DNA from: a virus
IMG/VR virus record: IMGVR_UViG_3300031565_000413
Location: 1 to 22,410 of that record
Reading direction: 5' to 3' (one strand)
DNA length: 22,410 nucleotides
The notes under the pieces are model-generated. The model was not told the DNA's origin. It searched no databases and saw only the letters and a program-made list of their open reading frames with translations. Every line of letters starts with the position of its first letter. Within the stretch, counting starts at the first letter, position 1. The position numbers were made by a program, and so were the translations under genes. Below, piece after piece: positions 20,329-22,410 of this stretch.

Positions 20329-21252
20329 ATGGCAGATGTGCGTATCCCAAGAGGATATGCTAGGACCCAGACGCAGTACATGGAGCTTTCGGAAGGAAAG
20401 CGTCCCTCTCTTAGTGAAGATGGGACAAACCTACTTCCAGCGCCTTGGCTCCCTGCTGCGTTTATAGAGAATGTCCACGATGATCCAGTAATCATTCCTG
20501 CTGGTTTCTTTGTTGGGCGTATTAATACCACGGACCACAATGCTGCATACACGGCTGTAGCGGCTGCGTGGCGTCGGAACTATCTAGTTCCTGCATCCAT
20601 GAACACTGGTACATATACGCTTACTAATAGCCAGTATGATATTGATTACGAGGTTCCAGATGCTGACAACTGGTCAACAGCCGTTGCAGCAACTGGTGCT
20701 ACTACACTAGCTATCGAGCAGGTAAAGCCAATTGGTATTACCTTCCAGGACCTCTATCCAAGCTACTTCTCTCTACGATACAAAAACTACGAGCGTCAGT
20801 CTATGTCTGGTATCCTCTGTTGGGGCTATAATGTAATGCTCCCAATGCGTACCACAGAGGAATGTGCCATTCAGCCTGGCGACCTTGTGGTTATTCAGGA
20901 CAACGATCATGCGAAGGCCACCTGGCTTCCTACCGATCTTTCAACAAACACGGTTGCTACACTGAAACCTTATGAGTCCGGTGATTCGCCTGAGTTTATC
21001 GTTGGACGTTGCCTAGAGGTTATTACTCTAGCTACCCAGACTGCGGGCAGTGCTGGCCAGACCCTAGCGGCTGGTCTTACTGCATCTAACGTTTCGAGCC
21101 CAATTAATCTTGATGATCTTGGTAAGGTTCAAACACCCCCAGGTCTCGGACTACAGGGTTCTGGTACCCAGGGACTTCCAGGTTGGACACTAGGAGCTTG
21201 TGCTCGTAGTTCTGCGTGGAAGGCAATTGTTCTGTCGGTGGACTGCCGCTAA
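20329..21252 (+). CDS. Probable capsid decoration or vertex protein, 307 aa
   Basis: Lies between the protease-scaffold and the major capsid gene, the usual place of a head decoration protein. The sequence is beta-rich with many Thr, Ala and Gly, short turns and no Cys pairs or membrane segment (VIIPAGFFVGRINTTDHNAAY, LAIEQVKPIGITFQDLYPSYFSLRYKNYE, IQPGDLVVIQD). IQPGDLVVIQDNDH and FIVGRCLEV resemble the beta-tulip type decoration fold, by eye only. Length is about twice a minimal decoration protein. GGGAG is about 7 bases upstream of the ATG. A capsid-binding role is inferred mainly from context. Confidence 0.7.
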   Translation: MADVRIPRGYARTQTQYMELSEGKRPSLSEDGTNLLPAPWLPAAFIENVHDDPVIIPAGFFVGRINTTDHNAAYTAVAAAWRRNYLVPASMNTGTYTLTNSQYDIDYEVPDADNWSTAVAATGATTLAIEQVKPIGITFQDLYPSYFSLRYKNYERQSMSGILCWGYNVMLPMRTTEECAIQPGDLVVIQDNDHAKATWLPTDLSTNTVATLKPYESGDSPEFIVGRCLEVITLATQTAGSAGQTLAAGLTASNVSSPINLDDLGKVQTPPGLGLQGSGTQGLPGWTLGACARSSAWKAIVLSVDCR

Positions 21253-21269
21253 CGGCACGGAGATAAGAA

Positions 21270-22410
21270 ATGTCAAAGATAAGCGAAGAGCTTCTTGATA
21301 AAGTCTTCGATGCCGAACAAAAAACTGTACTTCTCCAGCTCGTCAAGGACGCAAAGGATGAAGCTCGCGAAGAAGCAGAAAAGGGCATCAAGGACAGAAT
21401 GGCCGAAGAGGGGCTCGTTGAAGATGAGTTCCTAGGGCTTACCAAGTCGGACCGCCTCCGTATGCAGCACGATGCGAAGGCGAAGACGATGAAGAGAATC
21501 TGGGAAAATTGTGGTGTTCACCCAACCAGCGGTCGCAAGTACAGCGTTGATGACTTTACTCGTTATGATGCTGAGCAGGCAGCCGAGGTTATGGCAGACA
21601 CACAGTTCTCTACGGATCAGCCACTTCTCATTCCACGGGTAGTTGCACAATTCGTAAAGGAGGCTATTGAGCCCCGTATCGTTCTAACAGGTCTTCTCCA
21701 GAGAATCAATTATTCTGGTGGAACACACATTACTTTCCCTGCGATGTCCGGCTTCCATGCCGCAGATATTGCGGAAGGTACTGAGTATCCAGAAAGGAAG
21801 ATTGAGTTCGGAGGAGAGGTCACAGCTACCATCGGCAAGAGCGGTCTCGCGGTAAAATTTACTGACGAAATGCTTCGCTACAGCCAGTGGGACGTTATGG
21901 CTATGCACCTAACGGCAGCTGGTCGCGCCCTTATTCGTCACAAGGAGAAGAAGGTTGCGGCTATGATTTCCGCGAACGCTACCGAAGACTTCAATAACAC
22001 TTCTGGTACTGCAACAACTGGTCGCGCACAGAGTGGTGCAGGTAATGCTACCTTCACTCTTGACGACCTTCTAACAATGTGGGCAGCTGCTGCAAATGCT
22101 GGTTGGCAGCCAAACGCTCTACTGATGCACCCAATGGGCTGGCTGATTTTTGCCCGTGACCCTGTTATGCGTGCCTTCGGGTTCGCTAATGGTGGCCCAC
22201 TGTGGCAGAGTCTGCAGGGTTCTGTTGGTAATGCTCCTCAGTGGAAGGGCGGTGGCTTCATTAATCAGCCTTGGGCAGTTTCCGCACCAGCCGAGATTGC
22301 GTCCACTTACACAAGTGTTCCGGCGCAGTTCCCATTCGGCCCACTTAAGATTATCGTTTCCCCGTACATTGGCTACACTTCCACAACTAACGTAACCGAT
22401 ATCTACCTCG
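21270..22410 (+). CDS. Major capsid protein, HK97 fold, 3' end cut by window edge
   Basis: 380 codons are open to the right edge with no stop. Residues 1-100 are helical and charged (MSKISEELLDKVFDAEQKTV), similar to a delta/N-arm region. From about residue 118 typical HK97 capsid features follow: LIPRVVAQFVKEAIEPRIV, the ITFPAMSGFHAADIAEGTEYPE stretch, the IGKSGLAVKFTDEMLRYSQWDVM spine helix region, and ALLMHPMGWLIFARDPVMRAFG. CGGAGA lies about 6-8 bases before ATG 21270. It would be processed by the upstream protease. Codon use is richer in C than the earlier genes, as common for the most highly made virion protein. Confidence 0.88.
   Translation, partial: MSKISEELLDKVFDAEQKTVLLQLVKDAKDEAREEAEKGIKDRMAEEGLVEDEFLGLTKSDRLRMQHDAKAKTMKRIWENCGVHPTSGRKYSVDDFTRYDAEQAAEVMADTQFSTDQPLLIPRVVAQFVKEAIEPRIVLTGLLQRINYSGGTHITFPAMSGFHAADIAEGTEYPERKIEFGGEVTATIGKSGLAVKFTDEMLRYSQWDVMAMHLTAAGRALIRHKEKKVAAMISANATEDFNNTSGTATTGRAQSGAGNATFTLDDLLTMWAAAANAGWQPNALLMHPMGWLIFARDPVMRAFGFANGGPLWQSLQGSVGNAPQWKGGGFINQPWAVSAPAEIASTYTSVPAQFPFGPLKIIVSPYIGYTSTTNVTDIYL

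Overview
This window is a piece of a tailed double-stranded DNA phage (Caudoviricetes) genome. On the + strand it carries a capsid and packaging block: terminase large subunit, portal, prohead protease/scaffold fusion, a probable decoration protein and an HK97-type major capsid protein that runs off the right edge. The phage-encoded lipoprotein protease and a boxA of the gammaproteobacterial type hint at a Gram-negative host, but the host cannot be named from this sequence.

Layout. Two modules diverge from an AT-rich control region at about 4776-4990. The left module (1-4753, minus strand, visibly GC-richer) is a chain of eleven mostly small genes, g1 to g11 in transcription order. They include a SLOG-domain protein cut by the left edge, several Cys-pair (zinc-ribbon-like) proteins, a 32-residue membrane peptide, a small signal-anchored protein, a 153-residue unassigned protein and a 444-residue unassigned protein. 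The right module (4991-22410, plus strand, AT-richer) starts with a LuxI/FeeM-like acyltransferase, a small HExxH protein and a Cys-pair protein. A nut-like boxA plus hairpin leader follows, then a lipoprotein trypsin-like protease, a Cys-motif protein, a DnaQ-like/SNase fusion, three Gly/Ala-rich hydrophobic proteins, a RING-like miniprotein, and the packaging and head genes. Most right-module genes abut or overlap by 1-4 bases (TAATG, ATGA), so they are probably translationally coupled in one late operon.

The most striking content is RNA. Between the minus-strand genes at 3790-3856, 4183-4246 and 4530-4615 lie three elements that satisfy the type II hammerhead ribozyme plan: GAAA, stem III, NUH cleavage triplet, stem I hairpin and CUGANGA, with pairing preserved between diverged copies. 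A fourth gap (2281-2370) holds a circularly permuted twister-like element with the near-consensus loop UCCCAAGU. Each begins at or within nine bases of the preceding stop codon. I infer that the phage uses self-cleaving ribozymes to cut a polycistronic early transcript into gene-sized mRNAs whose new 5' ends carry stem I hairpins and, in three leaders, a Shine-Dalgarno-bearing hairpin. This is inferred from sequence and base pairing only; no covariance-model search could be run here.
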